Source of the DNA: Marinimicrobium sp. C6131
GTDB lineage: Bacteria; Pseudomonadota; Gammaproteobacteria; Pseudomonadales; Cellvibrionaceae
Reading direction: 5' to 3'
DNA: 64,000 nt
Assembly: GCF_026153455.1 (NCBI RefSeq)
Contig: NZ_CP110629.1
Span: 3,534,001 to 3,598,000, forward strand
This document shows positions 27,285 to 36,486 of this stretch, one piece after another. The notes below the pieces were generated by a model. The model was not told the origin of the DNA. It did not search any database and saw only the letters and a list, made by a program, of their open reading frames with translations. The translations under genes were made by a program, and so were the position numbers. How positions within the stretch are numbered: the first letter of the stretch is position 1; the number at the start of each line of letters is the position of its first letter.

Positions 27285-27848
27285 ATGACCGATCTTGTCC
27301 AGGTGGTATATATCAGCCGGGCCACTTTCAAAGCCATGCCCGCCTCGGGTGGCGTGGAGCCGCATGTCGCGCGCATCCTGCAACAGTCACGCACCAATAA
27401 CCCCCGCCTGGGCCTCGGCGGCGTGCTCTATTACGGGGAAGGTTGCTTCTTCCAGTGTCTGGAGGGCGAGCGCGATGTGGTGGATAAGATGCTCAACAAG
27501 CTGAAAGGGGATGACCGCCACAAGGACTTCAAAATTGTGCTGCAGCGCAATATTACCCAGCGGCAGTTCACCGACTGGTCCATGAAATACATTCCCACCA
27601 ATGCCACGGTCAAAGGGCTGCTGGCGCGGGCCGGCTATGACCGGTTTGACCCCTACCAGTTTGACCAGAAAACCATTGAAGATCTGCTGACCACCTTCCG
27701 CGAATTGCGCGCTCAGGCCGACCGTCCCATTCCCAGCCACGCGCCCCAGCCCCAGGTACGGGCCAATGATTCGGGCGCCATGCCCTATGTGCTGGCTGGT
27801 GTTGTGGTCTTGGTGTGTGCCGTCGCGGTGGGCTGGTTCGTGTTATAG
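27285..27848 (+). CDS. BLUF-domain blue-light sensor with C-terminal membrane anchor
   Basis: 187 residues from the ATG at 27285, which has a GGAG site 9 bases upstream; an ATG at 27270 is less likely. Residues 1-95 form a BLUF flavin-binding domain. The photoactive Tyr is in VVYISRATF, the flavin-contacting Asn in RTNNPRLGLGG, the switch Gln in CFFQCLEGERD, and the WSM motif in FTDWSMKY. After a linker rich in Pro and Gln the protein ends in one hydrophobic helix (YVLAGVVVLVCAVAVGWFVL). There is no enzymatic output domain, so it must signal by protein contact at the membrane. A membrane-tethered short BLUF is uncommon. Confidence 0.9.
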   Translation: MTDLVQVVYISRATFKAMPASGGVEPHVARILQQSRTNNPRLGLGGVLYYGEGCFFQCLEGERDVVDKMLNKLKGDDRHKDFKIVLQRNITQRQFTDWSMKYIPTNATVKGLLARAGYDRFDPYQFDQKTIEDLLTTFRELRAQADRPIPSHAPQPQVRANDSGAMPYVLAGVVVLVCAVAVGWFVL

Positions 27849-27865
27849 CGAACGCTGATCCGCCG

Positions 27866-28414
27866 TTACCACATCAGGTCGTCGGGGATGACGTAATCCT
27901 TGTAGGGATCGTCCTCGTCGACCGCTTCCTGGGTTTTCTGGTTGGCGACCACAATATAGTTCGGGTCGCGCTCGGCGATCTTGTCCGATACCACTTTCGG
28001 AATCAGTTCGTAGTTCTCCCCGGCGCGGACCACAATGAGTTGGCCGCGGATGATCTGCTGTTGCACCCGAGGGCTGACCAGCAGCTTTTTGATCTTGGTG
28101 CCGTCGGTAAAGTTGTACTCCACTTCCCCTTCGCCGCTGCCGCGCTTGGCCTGCTTGTGGGTCTGGATCAACTGGCGGATCTGCGCCTCAATGGCTTTTT
28201 TCTCGGCGGCGGCCTGCCGCTCGCGATTCAGGGCCCGGTCCCGCTCGGCCTTTTCTTCACGGGCCGCCTGAGCCGACTGGCGGATTTCCGCGTGGGGGTC
28301 CTCACCGGTATGGCGGGCCTGTTTTTTCTGTTTGCGCTGCTCTTTTTTTACCTGCTTGGCTTTCTTGTCGTCCACCAAACCGGCTTTCAGCAGTTGATCC
28401 TGTAGGGAAGGCAT
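27866..28414 (-). CDS. DUF2058 family protein (YaiL-like)
   Basis: 182 residues from the ATG at 28414, giving the usual family N-terminus MPSLQDQLLKAGLVDDKKAK; an ATG four codons upstream also exists. The N-terminal third is highly basic and probably coiled-coil (KQVKKEQRKQKKQARH, then an Arg/Glu/Ala-rich run to about residue 90). The C-terminal part (VEYNFTDGTKIKKLLVS, QQQIIRGQLIVVRAGENYELI, ERDPNYIVVAN) is the conserved globular region. The family is described as nucleic-acid associated, with no proven activity. It is convergent with the BLUF gene. Confidence 0.88.
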   Translation of the reverse strand: MPSLQDQLLKAGLVDDKKAKQVKKEQRKQKKQARHTGEDPHAEIRQSAQAAREEKAERDRALNRERQAAAEKKAIEAQIRQLIQTHKQAKRGSGEGEVEYNFTDGTKIKKLLVSPRVQQQIIRGQLIVVRAGENYELIPKVVSDKIAERDPNYIVVANQKTQEAVDEDDPYKDYVIPDDLMW

Positions 28415-28496
28415 AAGGGGTACCATATGGGTTGTGCTCGTTGGCGGTCATTATGCCAGCTTGGCGCCCATCGAGAAACGACGGGCGCCTCGGCCA

Positions 28497-29723
28497 CTAG
28501 ACTTTAAGCGCCGCCAACTGCTGTCCCAGGCTCTGGGTGTCTTTCTGCAGGTGCCGGGCGGAGTTACGCAGCTCGCCGCTGGTGCGGGTACTCTCGTCCG
28601 CGACCCGGGAGATGTTGGTGATGTTCTGATCGATTTCCTGCGCCACTTGGGACTGCTCCTGGGCGGCGGTGGCGATGAGCGTGCTCATTTCCTGAATCTG
28701 GTCAATGGCCGCAACCACATTTTCCAGGGCCCGGTTCGCCTCGCTGATTCGCTCAGAGCTGGCGTGGGCCTTCTCTGTGCTGGAGGCCATGGAGGTCACC
28801 GCTCGAGCGGACTGAGCCTGCAGACGTTCAATGATCTCCTGGATATCAGCCGTCGACTCCTGGGTGCGTCGGGCAAGCGTGCGCACCTCGTCGGCGACCA
28901 CGGCAAAGCCGCGGCCCTGTTCGCCGGCCCGGGCGGCTTCAATAGCGGCGTTCAGCGCCAACAGGTTGGTCTGTTCGGCAATGCCGGTAATGACAGTCAG
29001 TACCTTGCCTATTTCCTGACTGTTGCGGTCCAACTCCTGCATGATGCCGACCGTATCGCTCATCGTCGTATTGAGTTCGTCGAAGGTGCGGTGCGTTTCG
29101 CGTACCACCCCGTGGGTGCGTCCGACTTCCCGGTTGGCGTCATCGGCCTGGGCGGCGGCGTCGCTGGCATGGCTGGCCACTTCCCCGACACTGGCGGACA
29201 TCTCGTTCATCGCCGAGGCGGCCTGGTCCAACTCTCGGCTCTGGCTCTGGCTGCTTTGTTCGGTGTGCGCGGCGGCCTGCTCGAGGGTTTCCATCTGGGT
29301 GACAATGGTCCCCGAGAGCTGCTGAATCCCCCGGGTCAGGTCGCCCACCTGCTGAATCACGGTGTTGTAGGCCGCGAACATCTGACCGACCTCGTTGTCA
29401 CTGGCGGCTTCGCAGATGGGGGCCGTAAAGTCACCAGTGCTCATTCTGTTCAGGTGATGGCGCAGCAGGGTGATCTGCTGGATCAGCCAGATCAGTCCCA
29501 ACTGATGGGTCACCAGTGCCACTGCGATGATCAATAGAATGAGCACCGTCACCGGGCCGAAGCCTTCGGCGAGGTACTGGAGAATGGCCGCCACCAACGC
29601 CAGAGTGATGATGACCAGAAACGACAGGCCAAATTGGGCGTTGATGGATTTGAAGCCAATAGCCCTCATCAAGGCGTTAAGCCCGTAGGCCAGGTGGGTG
29701 CGCATGGGAAAGTCCATAATCAT
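28497..29723 (-). CDS. Methyl-accepting chemotaxis protein without periplasmic sensor
   Basis: 408 residues. Two membrane helices lie close together near 33-80 (LSFLVIITLALVAAILQYL, then VTVLILLIIAVALVTHQLGLIWL) with only a few residues between them, so there is no room for a periplasmic ligand domain. A HAMP-like segment (LLRHHLNRMSTGDFTAPI) leads to a long coiled-coil signalling domain whose conserved tip is EQTNLLALNAAIEAARAG and GRGFAVVADEVRTLARRT, where CheA and CheW bind. It must sense something in or near the membrane, or through a partner. In-frame ATGs at 29717 and 29705 are alternative starts. Confidence 0.92.
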   Translation of the reverse strand: MIMDFPMRTHLAYGLNALMRAIGFKSINAQFGLSFLVIITLALVAAILQYLAEGFGPVTVLILLIIAVALVTHQLGLIWLIQQITLLRHHLNRMSTGDFTAPICEAASDNEVGQMFAAYNTVIQQVGDLTRGIQQLSGTIVTQMETLEQAAAHTEQSSQSQSRELDQAASAMNEMSASVGEVASHASDAAAQADDANREVGRTHGVVRETHRTFDELNTTMSDTVGIMQELDRNSQEIGKVLTVITGIAEQTNLLALNAAIEAARAGEQGRGFAVVADEVRTLARRTQESTADIQEIIERLQAQSARAVTSMASSTEKAHASSERISEANRALENVVAAIDQIQEMSTLIATAAQEQSQVAQEIDQNITNISRVADESTRTSGELRNSARHLQKDTQSLGQQLAALKV

Positions 29724-29861
29724 TGCGTGGGAAATTGTGCCAGATGATAGCCAACCGACCGATGATTCTCCATCAGTGATTAGCCTTTCCAGAGCTTGGG
29801 GTCAGGTGGATGGGTGGGTTTTGAACTGAAATTTGATGCAGGTCAACCCGTTGATGAAGGG

Positions 29862-32069
29862 CTATCCGGCCGGTACCAGTCGCACCGGTACCGACTTGAA
29901 CGCCGGGGTCTGGCTGCGAGGATCCTGCTCGGTGCCGATCAGAATGTTCGCCTCCGGGTAGTAAGCGAGCAGGGAGCCGGCGGGCAGGTTGAACGGGCAG
30001 ACCGTCAGGTTTTCCATCACCCCGTGAGCCGAACGCAAAGTGGCTTTGTCGCCGGCTTTCAGGTTCAGGTGTTCCCGGTCTTCCGGTCCGACCAGCACAC
30101 ACCAGCGGTGCTCGGTGCCCCGGTAGCTGTCCGACTCTTCGTAGATGATGGAGTTGAACTGCCCCTCGCTGCGGATACTGGCCAGGATAAAGGGGTAATC
30201 CGGCCGGCGTGCGACCGGCAGAGAGTGCACCTGAAAACGGGCCTTGCCGTTGGGGGTGTTGAAGGTCGGCGATGTCAGCAGGCGACCGCCAATGGTGAAT
30301 TCCCGATGGCTGGTGCCGATGTCGGCCAGCGCCTCCATGCCGGGCACCGTCGCCGCTATGGCTGAGCGCACCCGGTCGTGCTCCCTAAGCGCCCCGAAAT
30401 CAAAAGGCCCGGCGGGCAGTAAGCGCTTACCCAGTTCCGCCAGGATGGCCACTTCCGAGCGGACATTGGCCAGCCGGCGAATGCCGCCATCGCTTAGGCG
30501 CACATAGTTGAACATGGATTCCTGGGTGGTGCTCTGGGGTTCTTCGTCCCGGGCGGTCACTGGCAGAATCAGTGCTTCGCTGTGCTCCACGCCATGTACG
30601 TGTCCCTGGTTCAGGGTGGTGGTCAGATACAGCTTGAAACCCACCCGGTCCAACGCCCGTCGAGCGAAGTTGGCATCCGGCGTGGCCGCATAGAGGTTGC
30701 CGCCCATCAGCAGGGCCGCGTCCATGTCCCCGGCATCGGCCGCGCGCAGGCAGGCGAGGGTGTCCAGCCCCTGAGTGCGGGGCAGTTCAAGGTCGAAATG
30801 CGATTCCAGCGCCGCCAGCACATCCTCGGACAGCACCGGCTTTACGCCGATGGTGCCGATACCCTGGACATTGCTGTGGCCCCGCAAGGGCAGCAGTCCC
30901 GCCGACGGTTTGCCCAGCATGCCGCGCAGCAGTGCCAGATTGGCGATGGCCTCGACATTGTCCACGCCGTTGCGGTGATGGGTGATACCCATGCCCCAGG
31001 CAAACACCGCGTGCTCGGCCTGGGCGTAGTCGGCGGCCAGGGCTTCGATCTCGGTTTGACTGAGGCCACAGGCGGACGTCAGTGACGCCCAGTCCGTTTG
31101 TTCCAGATCGGCACGATAGGCTTCGAAGCCCTCGGTGTGGGCTTCAATAAAAGTGGTATCCAGCGCGTGCTGTTCGAGCAGGGCTTTGCCCACGGCTTTC
31201 AATAGCGCCAGGTCCGAGCCAATGTTCGGCTGCACATAGCGCGAGGCAATCCAGGTGCCGCCACTTAACATGGACCGGGCGCTTTTGGGCACGGCAAAGC
31301 GTACCAATCCCGGCTCTTTGGCCGGATTGATCACAATCACCTGGCCGCCGCGCTCGCGGCAGTGTTGTAACTGGTGCACAAAGCGTGGGTGATTGGAGGC
31401 CGGGTTGGCACCAATCACAAAAATCAGGTCCGCCCCACCCAGGTCTTCCAGGCTGATGGTGGCAGTGCCGGTACCAATCACATTGCCCAGGCCCACGCCG
31501 GTGGCCTGGTGGCAGTAATAGGAGCAGTTGTTGACGTTGTTGGTGCCGTACAGCCGGGCCAACAGCTGCAACACAAAGCCCGCTTCGTTGGAGGAGCGGC
31601 CGGAGGAGTAGAAAAAGCTGCGTGCGGGCTTGGTGGCCGCGAACCGCTCGGCGGCCAGCGCCAGGGCCTGATCCCAGCCGATGGGCTGGTATCGGTTGCT
31701 GCCGGCGGGCTTGTACAGTGGCGTATTCAACCGCCCCAGATGTTCCAGCTCATGGGCCGACAGCTCCTTGAAATCATCCAGCGTGTGCTCGAACAATTCG
31801 TCGGGAATCGGTGGCTGAATATCCGTGGACTGGGCCTGAATGCTCTTGTTGCACACCGAGGGGAACTCGTCCAGCTCATTGGTCATGCCCCCGCGCTGCC
31901 CACCCATGCCCAGGCCGCAGGCCTTGCAGGTGTTGCGGGATTTGAGTGCCTTGGTGGAGTTGAGCAGCCCGATCCGGCTCAGGGTGCGCAGCGTATACAG
32001 CACCTTCTTGGGGCCACCGCCTACTATCGTGATGGGATCGGCGGAGGTTTCGGAGGCACGCTCAGACAT
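29862..32069 (-). CDS. YdeP-like molybdopterin oxidoreductase
   Basis: 735 residues from the ATG at 32069 (start MSERASETSADP); the frame is open further up but the extension is not conserved-looking. It fits the FdhF-related alpha-subunit family (TIGR01701) that includes E. coli YdeP, linked to acid resistance. A CKACGLGMGGQRGG motif near residue 47 stands where related enzymes hold an Fe-S cluster, but has only two Cys. Molybdopterin-binding segments follow (FFYSSGRSSNEAGFVLQLLARL, IFVIGANPASNHPR, LLRGMLGKPSAGLLPLRGHS), and a C-terminal dinucleotide-binding domain. The first 56 bases and the upstream region are duplicated at 48775-48896. Confidence 0.9.
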   Translation of the reverse strand: MSERASETSADPITIVGGGPKKVLYTLRTLSRIGLLNSTKALKSRNTCKACGLGMGGQRGGMTNELDEFPSVCNKSIQAQSTDIQPPIPDELFEHTLDDFKELSAHELEHLGRLNTPLYKPAGSNRYQPIGWDQALALAAERFAATKPARSFFYSSGRSSNEAGFVLQLLARLYGTNNVNNCSYYCHQATGVGLGNVIGTGTATISLEDLGGADLIFVIGANPASNHPRFVHQLQHCRERGGQVIVINPAKEPGLVRFAVPKSARSMLSGGTWIASRYVQPNIGSDLALLKAVGKALLEQHALDTTFIEAHTEGFEAYRADLEQTDWASLTSACGLSQTEIEALAADYAQAEHAVFAWGMGITHHRNGVDNVEAIANLALLRGMLGKPSAGLLPLRGHSNVQGIGTIGVKPVLSEDVLAALESHFDLELPRTQGLDTLACLRAADAGDMDAALLMGGNLYAATPDANFARRALDRVGFKLYLTTTLNQGHVHGVEHSEALILPVTARDEEPQSTTQESMFNYVRLSDGGIRRLANVRSEVAILAELGKRLLPAGPFDFGALREHDRVRSAIAATVPGMEALADIGTSHREFTIGGRLLTSPTFNTPNGKARFQVHSLPVARRPDYPFILASIRSEGQFNSIIYEESDSYRGTEHRWCVLVGPEDREHLNLKAGDKATLRSAHGVMENLTVCPFNLPAGSLLAYYPEANILIGTEQDPRSQTPAFKSVPVRLVPAG

Positions 32070-32135
32070 GGCAGACTCTTGGGTTACGGATGGCAACGGA
32101 CAGACTATGCCGAACCGGCAAGCGAGGCAATACGT
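32014..32135. repeat. Direct repeat, copy 1: ydeP 5' end plus upstream region
   Basis: 122 bp that recur in the same orientation at 48775-48896 with four mismatches by my count. This copy covers the first 56 bases of the ydeP coding region and the 66 bases upstream. It forms the left border of the saccharide island. Identity stops abruptly at 32135; the following bases differ from those after copy 2. Confidence 0.92.
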
Positions 32136-32369
32136 CAATCGCACCGACTCTCTGATCCGTACCTTTTCTATTGCTCGGTGCAAGTCTATGGAATCATGGT
32201 GCTTGCATGCGAATCTTGCTCGATACAGGCCCCCGTCCTATATGTCTTCCAGGCGAGATGCAATCAATTGTCGGGTACGTTATTATCGATCAGCGATCCA
32301 GGCGTGTCGGGATGACGCTAACGAGTTCCAGTCTCTTCTTTTCTAATAACAAACGAGTCGACAAATTGA

Positions 32370-33557
32370 ATGTTTCATCCCATTAAATCCGTACCATATT
32401 GGCGGCTATCGAGCTTTTACTTCTTTAACTGTGCTGTTTTAGGCGCAATACTTCCCTACTGGGGGCTATATCTGAAGGACCTGGAATTCACCGCGAGCCA
32501 GATAGGTACCGTGGGCGCGGTATTGATGGCGACCAATATCCTGGCTCCAAATGTGTGGGGAGGGCTGTCTGACAGAACAGGGCAGAGGATGCGCATCATC
32601 CGTTGGGGGAATTTTGCGGCTTTCTTTGTCTTTCTGGGGGTGTTTGCCTTCAGCGACTTCGTACCTGTTCTTATCATCATCGCTTTGTGTAGTTTCTGTT
32701 GGCAAGGGCTCAACTCTCAGTTCGAGGTTATAACGCTGACGCACTTGAGTGACCGCTCCAACCTCTACGGATATATTCGTATGTGGGGCTCAATTGGCTT
32801 TGTCGTCTCGGTCAGTGTGCTTGGTGCGTTGCTTGATATCGTCGAAGTGAAATGGGTGCCATGGGTAGTCGCTTTGTTTCTTATGATGACCTGGGGGAGC
32901 GTGCTGATCGCACCGGCCCCGTCGAATACCGTGCTGAAAACACACCTGTCTGATGGGAACATCTGGAAAATCCTGCGTAGAAGTACTGTCTGGGGGCTAT
33001 TTTTGGCTGTCTTTCTGCTACAACTCAGCCATGGGCCGTACTACACTTTTTTCAGTGTTTACCTGGATGGTTTGGGGTATCAACGAAGCTCGATCGGTTT
33101 GCTTTGGTCTTTGGCGGTCGCGTCCGAGGTATGCATGTTTATGGCGATGCACTGGCTTTCGGAATGGTTCAGTTTGAGAACCTTGCTGATCGCAAGCCTG
33201 GCTATCGCCACGGTACGGTGGTTGATGGTGGGATTTCTATCGGATTCAATTTGGTGGGTTGGGGTATCACAGCTAATGCACTCTTTCACCTTCACTGCCG
33301 CCCATGTTGCCGTGGTACAGCTGATCCGAAAGCATTTCGGCGACCGCTATCAGGGTCAGGGGCAAGCCTTATACTGTTCCTTTTGTATCGGCGGTGGAGC
33401 GGCGCTGGGAGCCTGGTCGAGTGGCGTGTTGTGGGACTGGAGTCCGAAAGGCACCTATTCCCTGGCAGCTGCCGCCTCACTGTTGGGGATGGCAGTCGCT
33501 TGGTTCAGTGTAGTGGGGTTGAATCGGTCTGCGCCCAGGCATACTGATACTGCCTAA
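32370..33557 (+). CDS. MFS sugar transporter (HcaT/LacY-like)
   Basis: 395 residues with twelve predicted helices. The N-terminus (YWRLSSFYFFNCAVLGAILP, then YWGLYLKDLEFTASQIGTVG) and the loop WGGLSDRTGQRMRIIRWG match the MFS_1-like/PPP family that includes HcaT and nucleoside or oligosaccharide proton symporters. It is probably the inner-membrane importer for the sugar released by the island enzymes. It is the first gene of the island, starting 235 bp after the left repeat, and it overlaps the convergent LacI regulator gene by 4 bp. The ribosome-binding site is weak. Confidence 0.9.
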   Translation: MFHPIKSVPYWRLSSFYFFNCAVLGAILPYWGLYLKDLEFTASQIGTVGAVLMATNILAPNVWGGLSDRTGQRMRIIRWGNFAAFFVFLGVFAFSDFVPVLIIIALCSFCWQGLNSQFEVITLTHLSDRSNLYGYIRMWGSIGFVVSVSVLGALLDIVEVKWVPWVVALFLMMTWGSVLIAPAPSNTVLKTHLSDGNIWKILRRSTVWGLFLAVFLLQLSHGPYYTFFSVYLDGLGYQRSSIGLLWSLAVASEVCMFMAMHWLSEWFSLRTLLIASLAIATVRWLMVGFLSDSIWWVGVSQLMHSFTFTAAHVAVVQLIRKHFGDRYQGQGQALYCSFCIGGGAALGAWSSGVLWDWSPKGTYSLAAAASLLGMAVAWFSVVGLNRSAPRHTDTA

Positions 33558-34588
33558 GCTGGTGCGGGGCCGGTCGTTTTCCGAATGATCAGCTCATGGG
33601 GGAGCAGAATCAGTTTATTTGCAGGAGCCCTTCCCTCAATCAAATCTATCATCGTCGCCATGCAGGTTTTGCCAATCTGTTCCATCGGTTGGGCCACCGT
33701 GGTTAAGGGCGGCGCTGAATAGCGGCCCATGGAAATGCCGTCAACGCCTATGACCGAAATGTCATCAGGTACCCGGAAGCCAAGCTCTCTCAGAATGTGC
33801 AGAGCGCCCAATGCCACAAGGTCACCGAGGCAAAAAAGGGCTGTCGGTCGATCAGGACGCAGCATCAGTTTTTGAACCCCTTCGATGCCGGACTCCGTTG
33901 AGTAGTCGCCGTAAAAAATGGCTTGTGGATCAACCTTCAGGCCGGCTTTCTGCATCTCTTCGTGAAAACCGAGCATTCGATCCTTTGTGGTTCTCAAATC
34001 CGCCGGGCCAGCGATCAGTCCGATCCGCCTGTGGCCCAACTCCAATAGATGGCGGGTGGCGGTACGTCCAACCTCTACGTTATCGACAACCACGCGTGGA
34101 ATTTCTTCTTCATCCACAATTTCGGAGGCGCTGACAATCGGGGGCAGCCGAGAGGCCTTTTCGGGGCGCCGAAGATAATCAAACGGAATTCTCTGAGAGT
34201 TGATGATGACGCCATCCGCCTGCCGGCTGCGAACCATGTTGGCGAAGGCATGTTCCAGCTTGGGGTCGTCCAGTGTGTCGCCGAGAAGTACAGAGTAGCG
34301 CTTGGCAATGGCCTCTTGTTCAATGGCTCTCACGATAGGAGAGAAGTACGGGTTGGTGATGTCCGGCAACATTACGAGTATGTTGCGGGAGCTTCCTTGC
34401 CGAAGACTGGCGCCGAGGCTGTTCGGGGTGTAATCCATCTGTTCTACAACGGCCAGAACTTTCTTGCGGGTTTTTTCGGAGACGATATCCGGGTTCCGTA
34501 ACGTTCTGGATACTGTGGCCTCGCAAACTCCAGCCGCTTTTGCAATATCTTTGATCTTGATGTTCGACACCGCATTTCTCCTCGACAT
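33554..34588 (-). CDS. LacI-family transcriptional regulator
   Basis: 344 residues from the ATG at 34588, preceded by AGAGG; a GTG at 34570 behind AGGAG is equally good, and an upstream ATG at 34645 lies inside a palindromic site and is unlikely. The helix-turn-helix is IKDIAKAAGVCEATVSRTLR with hinge YTPNSLGASLRQGSS. The periplasmic-binding-protein-like sensor domain follows (NILVMLPDITNPYFSPIV, HRRIGLIAGPADLRTTKDR, ISVIGVDGISMGRYSAPPLT). It probably represses the island until an oligosaccharide or sugar binds. Candidate operators lie beside its own start, upstream of the divergent sulfatase and upstream of the TonB receptor. Confidence 0.95.
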   Translation of the reverse strand: MSRRNAVSNIKIKDIAKAAGVCEATVSRTLRNPDIVSEKTRKKVLAVVEQMDYTPNSLGASLRQGSSRNILVMLPDITNPYFSPIVRAIEQEAIAKRYSVLLGDTLDDPKLEHAFANMVRSRQADGVIINSQRIPFDYLRRPEKASRLPPIVSASEIVDEEEIPRVVVDNVEVGRTATRHLLELGHRRIGLIAGPADLRTTKDRMLGFHEEMQKAGLKVDPQAIFYGDYSTESGIEGVQKLMLRPDRPTALFCLGDLVALGALHILRELGFRVPDDISVIGVDGISMGRYSAPPLTTVAQPMEQIGKTCMATMIDLIEGRAPANKLILLPHELIIRKTTGPAPA

Positions 34589-34630
34589 AGAATGCCTCTG
34601 GGTATGCATCGGAATGACTGCCGTGACCGA

Positions 34631-34645
34631 TGATATCGATTTCAT
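34631..34645. promoter_or_regulatory. Candidate LacI operator 1
   Basis: tgatatcgatttcat, an imperfect palindrome centred on CG as in LacI-family operators. It lies 43 bp upstream of the regulator's start, suggesting autoregulation. Two sites upstream of island genes match it closely. Confidence 0.55.
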
Positions 34646-34838
34646 GTCCCGGTTAGCGCATTATGATCCCAGAAAAGCCTTTGGATGACAATTCCAGTCG
34701 GTATTTTGATGTAATTATCAGCAAAAACTGGGGCAGTACGCCTTTTTTGGCGATAACCCATTGAAATTTATAGGGAAACCAGGGATATAAAAATCCCCGG
34801 GGCAAGATTGACGGCCCGGAAATCAATTGGTAACATAA

Positions 34839-34853
34839 TGACATCGATTTCAT
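34839..34853. promoter_or_regulatory. Candidate LacI operator 2
   Basis: tgacatcgatttcat differs from operator 1 at one position. It lies in the lacI-sulfatase intergenic region, 44 bp before the sulfatase start I prefer. Its position argues against the most upstream possible sulfatase start (TTG at 34855). Confidence 0.55.
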
Positions 34854-34896
34854 TTTGGTTCGGATGGCTTGCTCGGACCCCAATCGATCAGGTGCC

Positions 34897-36408
34897 ATGT
34901 CTGCACCCTTAATACGTAATGACATACGTAATGACCCAAAGAGGTTTTGCAAATTGAATAATAATACCCATTGGTACGGCAATTTCGGTCCCCTCGCGTT
35001 GTTCCTCCTGTTTTTCGTGGCGGTGTCGCCCCCAGTGGAGGCGCAAAGGAACGTTGTGTTCATTTTGAGTGACGATCACCGCTATGATTTCATGGGCTTT
35101 ATGGATGAGGCTCCGGATTTTCTGTCCACTCCAGCGCTCGATCGCATGGCGTCGGAAGGAATGCACGTGCGTAATGCCTTCGTCACAACGTCCTTGTGCT
35201 CCCCCAGCCGGGCATCCATCCTGACGGGCCGGTACGCCCACAACCATGGCATCGTCGATAACACCAGTCCGATTCCGGAAGGCACCCAATTTTTCGCCGA
35301 AGACCTTCGGCGAGCGGGATACAGCACCGCTTTTATTGGCAAATGGCATATGGGGGAAGAAAACGACGAGCCGCAGCCCGGGTTTGACCATTGGGTCAGC
35401 TTCGAAGGGCAGGGCGTGTATCAAGACCCCCACCTCAATATTAATGGCGAACATGTTCAGCAGGATGGTTATATTACCGACCTGTTGACCAACCATGCGT
35501 TAGATTGGATGCGGCAACAGAAAGATAAGGAAGCTCCCTTTTTCGTCTACCTGTCTCATAAGGCCGTGCATGCTGAGTTCAAGCCGGCGAGCCGGCATGA
35601 GGGGGGCTATGGTGATGTGGACATTCCGTACCCTGAATCAATGGCCAAAACCGAAAGCAATTATGACGGGAAGCCTGATTGGGTGAAGCAGCAGCGAAAT
35701 AGCTGGCACGGTGTGGACTTTGCCTATCATGGCGCGATGGACTTTGATCAGTTCTATCGCCGTTACGTTGAAACACTGATGGCAGTGGATGAAAGCGTTG
35801 ATCAAGTAATGAACTTCCTGAAAACCAATGACCTGGAGGAAGATACTCTGGTTATTTACATGGGTGACAATGGCTTCCTGTTGGGGGAGCATGGCTTGAT
35901 TGACAAGCGAAACGCCTATGAGGAATCGATTCGGGTGCCGATGCTGGCGTGGGCTCCAGGCGATATATCACCCGGATCAGTGTTGCAAAGCCAGGTCAGG
36001 AATATTGATATTGCGCCAACCATTCTGGAACTTGCTGGCGCCGGTACCAGTATCCCGATGGACGGAAGATCGGTGCTCTCGTTGCTTCGGGGGAATGATG
36101 AAGCCGAGGATCGAGAGTTCCTTTACGAGTACTACTGGGAACATGCATTCCCCCACACGCCCACAACATTCGCGATACGCAACGATCGCTTCAAGTACAT
36201 CTACTATCATGGGGTTTGGGATACCGCTGAGCTTTATGACCTGAAATCCGATCCGAAGGAACAGCATAATCTGATAGATGTGCCTGCGTACAGCGATGTG
36301 GTCCGCTCTATGAGCGCACGCCTGTTTGATCGCCTGGAGGAGGATGACGCCATGAGAGTCCCCATGCGTCGAGGTCACTGGCAGGCCGGGGAGCGGTTGC
36401 TGGACTAG
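34897..36408 (+). CDS. Sulfatase, exported
   Basis: 503 residues from the ATG at 34897, which has AGG four bases upstream; a TTG at 34954 preceded by AAAGAGG would give a tidier signal peptide (FGPLALFLLFFVAVSPPVEA). The enzyme is a complete type I sulfatase: NVVFILSDDHRYDFMGF (metal Asp pair), formylglycine motif CSPSRASILTGR, TAFIGKWHMGEE, LSHKAVHAEF and IYMGDNGFLLGEHGL. The segment YEESIRVPMLAWAPG and the overall order resemble N-acetylglucosamine-6-sulfatase/mucin-sulfatase-like enzymes. It would remove sulfate from an imported oligosaccharide. It is divergent from lacI. Confidence 0.92.
   Translation: MSAPLIRNDIRNDPKRFCKLNNNTHWYGNFGPLALFLLFFVAVSPPVEAQRNVVFILSDDHRYDFMGFMDEAPDFLSTPALDRMASEGMHVRNAFVTTSLCSPSRASILTGRYAHNHGIVDNTSPIPEGTQFFAEDLRRAGYSTAFIGKWHMGEENDEPQPGFDHWVSFEGQGVYQDPHLNINGEHVQQDGYITDLLTNHALDWMRQQKDKEAPFFVYLSHKAVHAEFKPASRHEGGYGDVDIPYPESMAKTESNYDGKPDWVKQQRNSWHGVDFAYHGAMDFDQFYRRYVETLMAVDESVDQVMNFLKTNDLEEDTLVIYMGDNGFLLGEHGLIDKRNAYEESIRVPMLAWAPGDISPGSVLQSQVRNIDIAPTILELAGAGTSIPMDGRSVLSLLRGNDEAEDREFLYEYYWEHAFPHTPTTFAIRNDRFKYIYYHGVWDTAELYDLKSDPKEQHNLIDVPAYSDVVRSMSARLFDRLEEDDAMRVPMRRGHWQAGERLLD
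34912..34935. repeat. Tandem 12-bp repeat in the sulfatase leader
   Basis: atacgtaatgac occurs twice in direct tandem (34912-34923, 34924-34935). If the ATG at 34897 is the start it encodes a repeated Ile-Arg-Asn-Asp. If the TTG at 34954 is used it is in the untranslated leader. It contains the palindrome TACGTA. Confidence 0.7.
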
Positions 36409-36486
36409 CGGTCGCCCCCAGCGGAGCAGCGGCGGGGCGGTATGGCGGTTGCTGTCAGGGTTTCTGGAAGTTTGCGTTACACGAAC

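Noticed and set aside
34912..34935. CRISPR-like array
   Set aside because: Only two 12-bp tandem copies with no spacers. No CRISPR array was seen elsewhere in the window.
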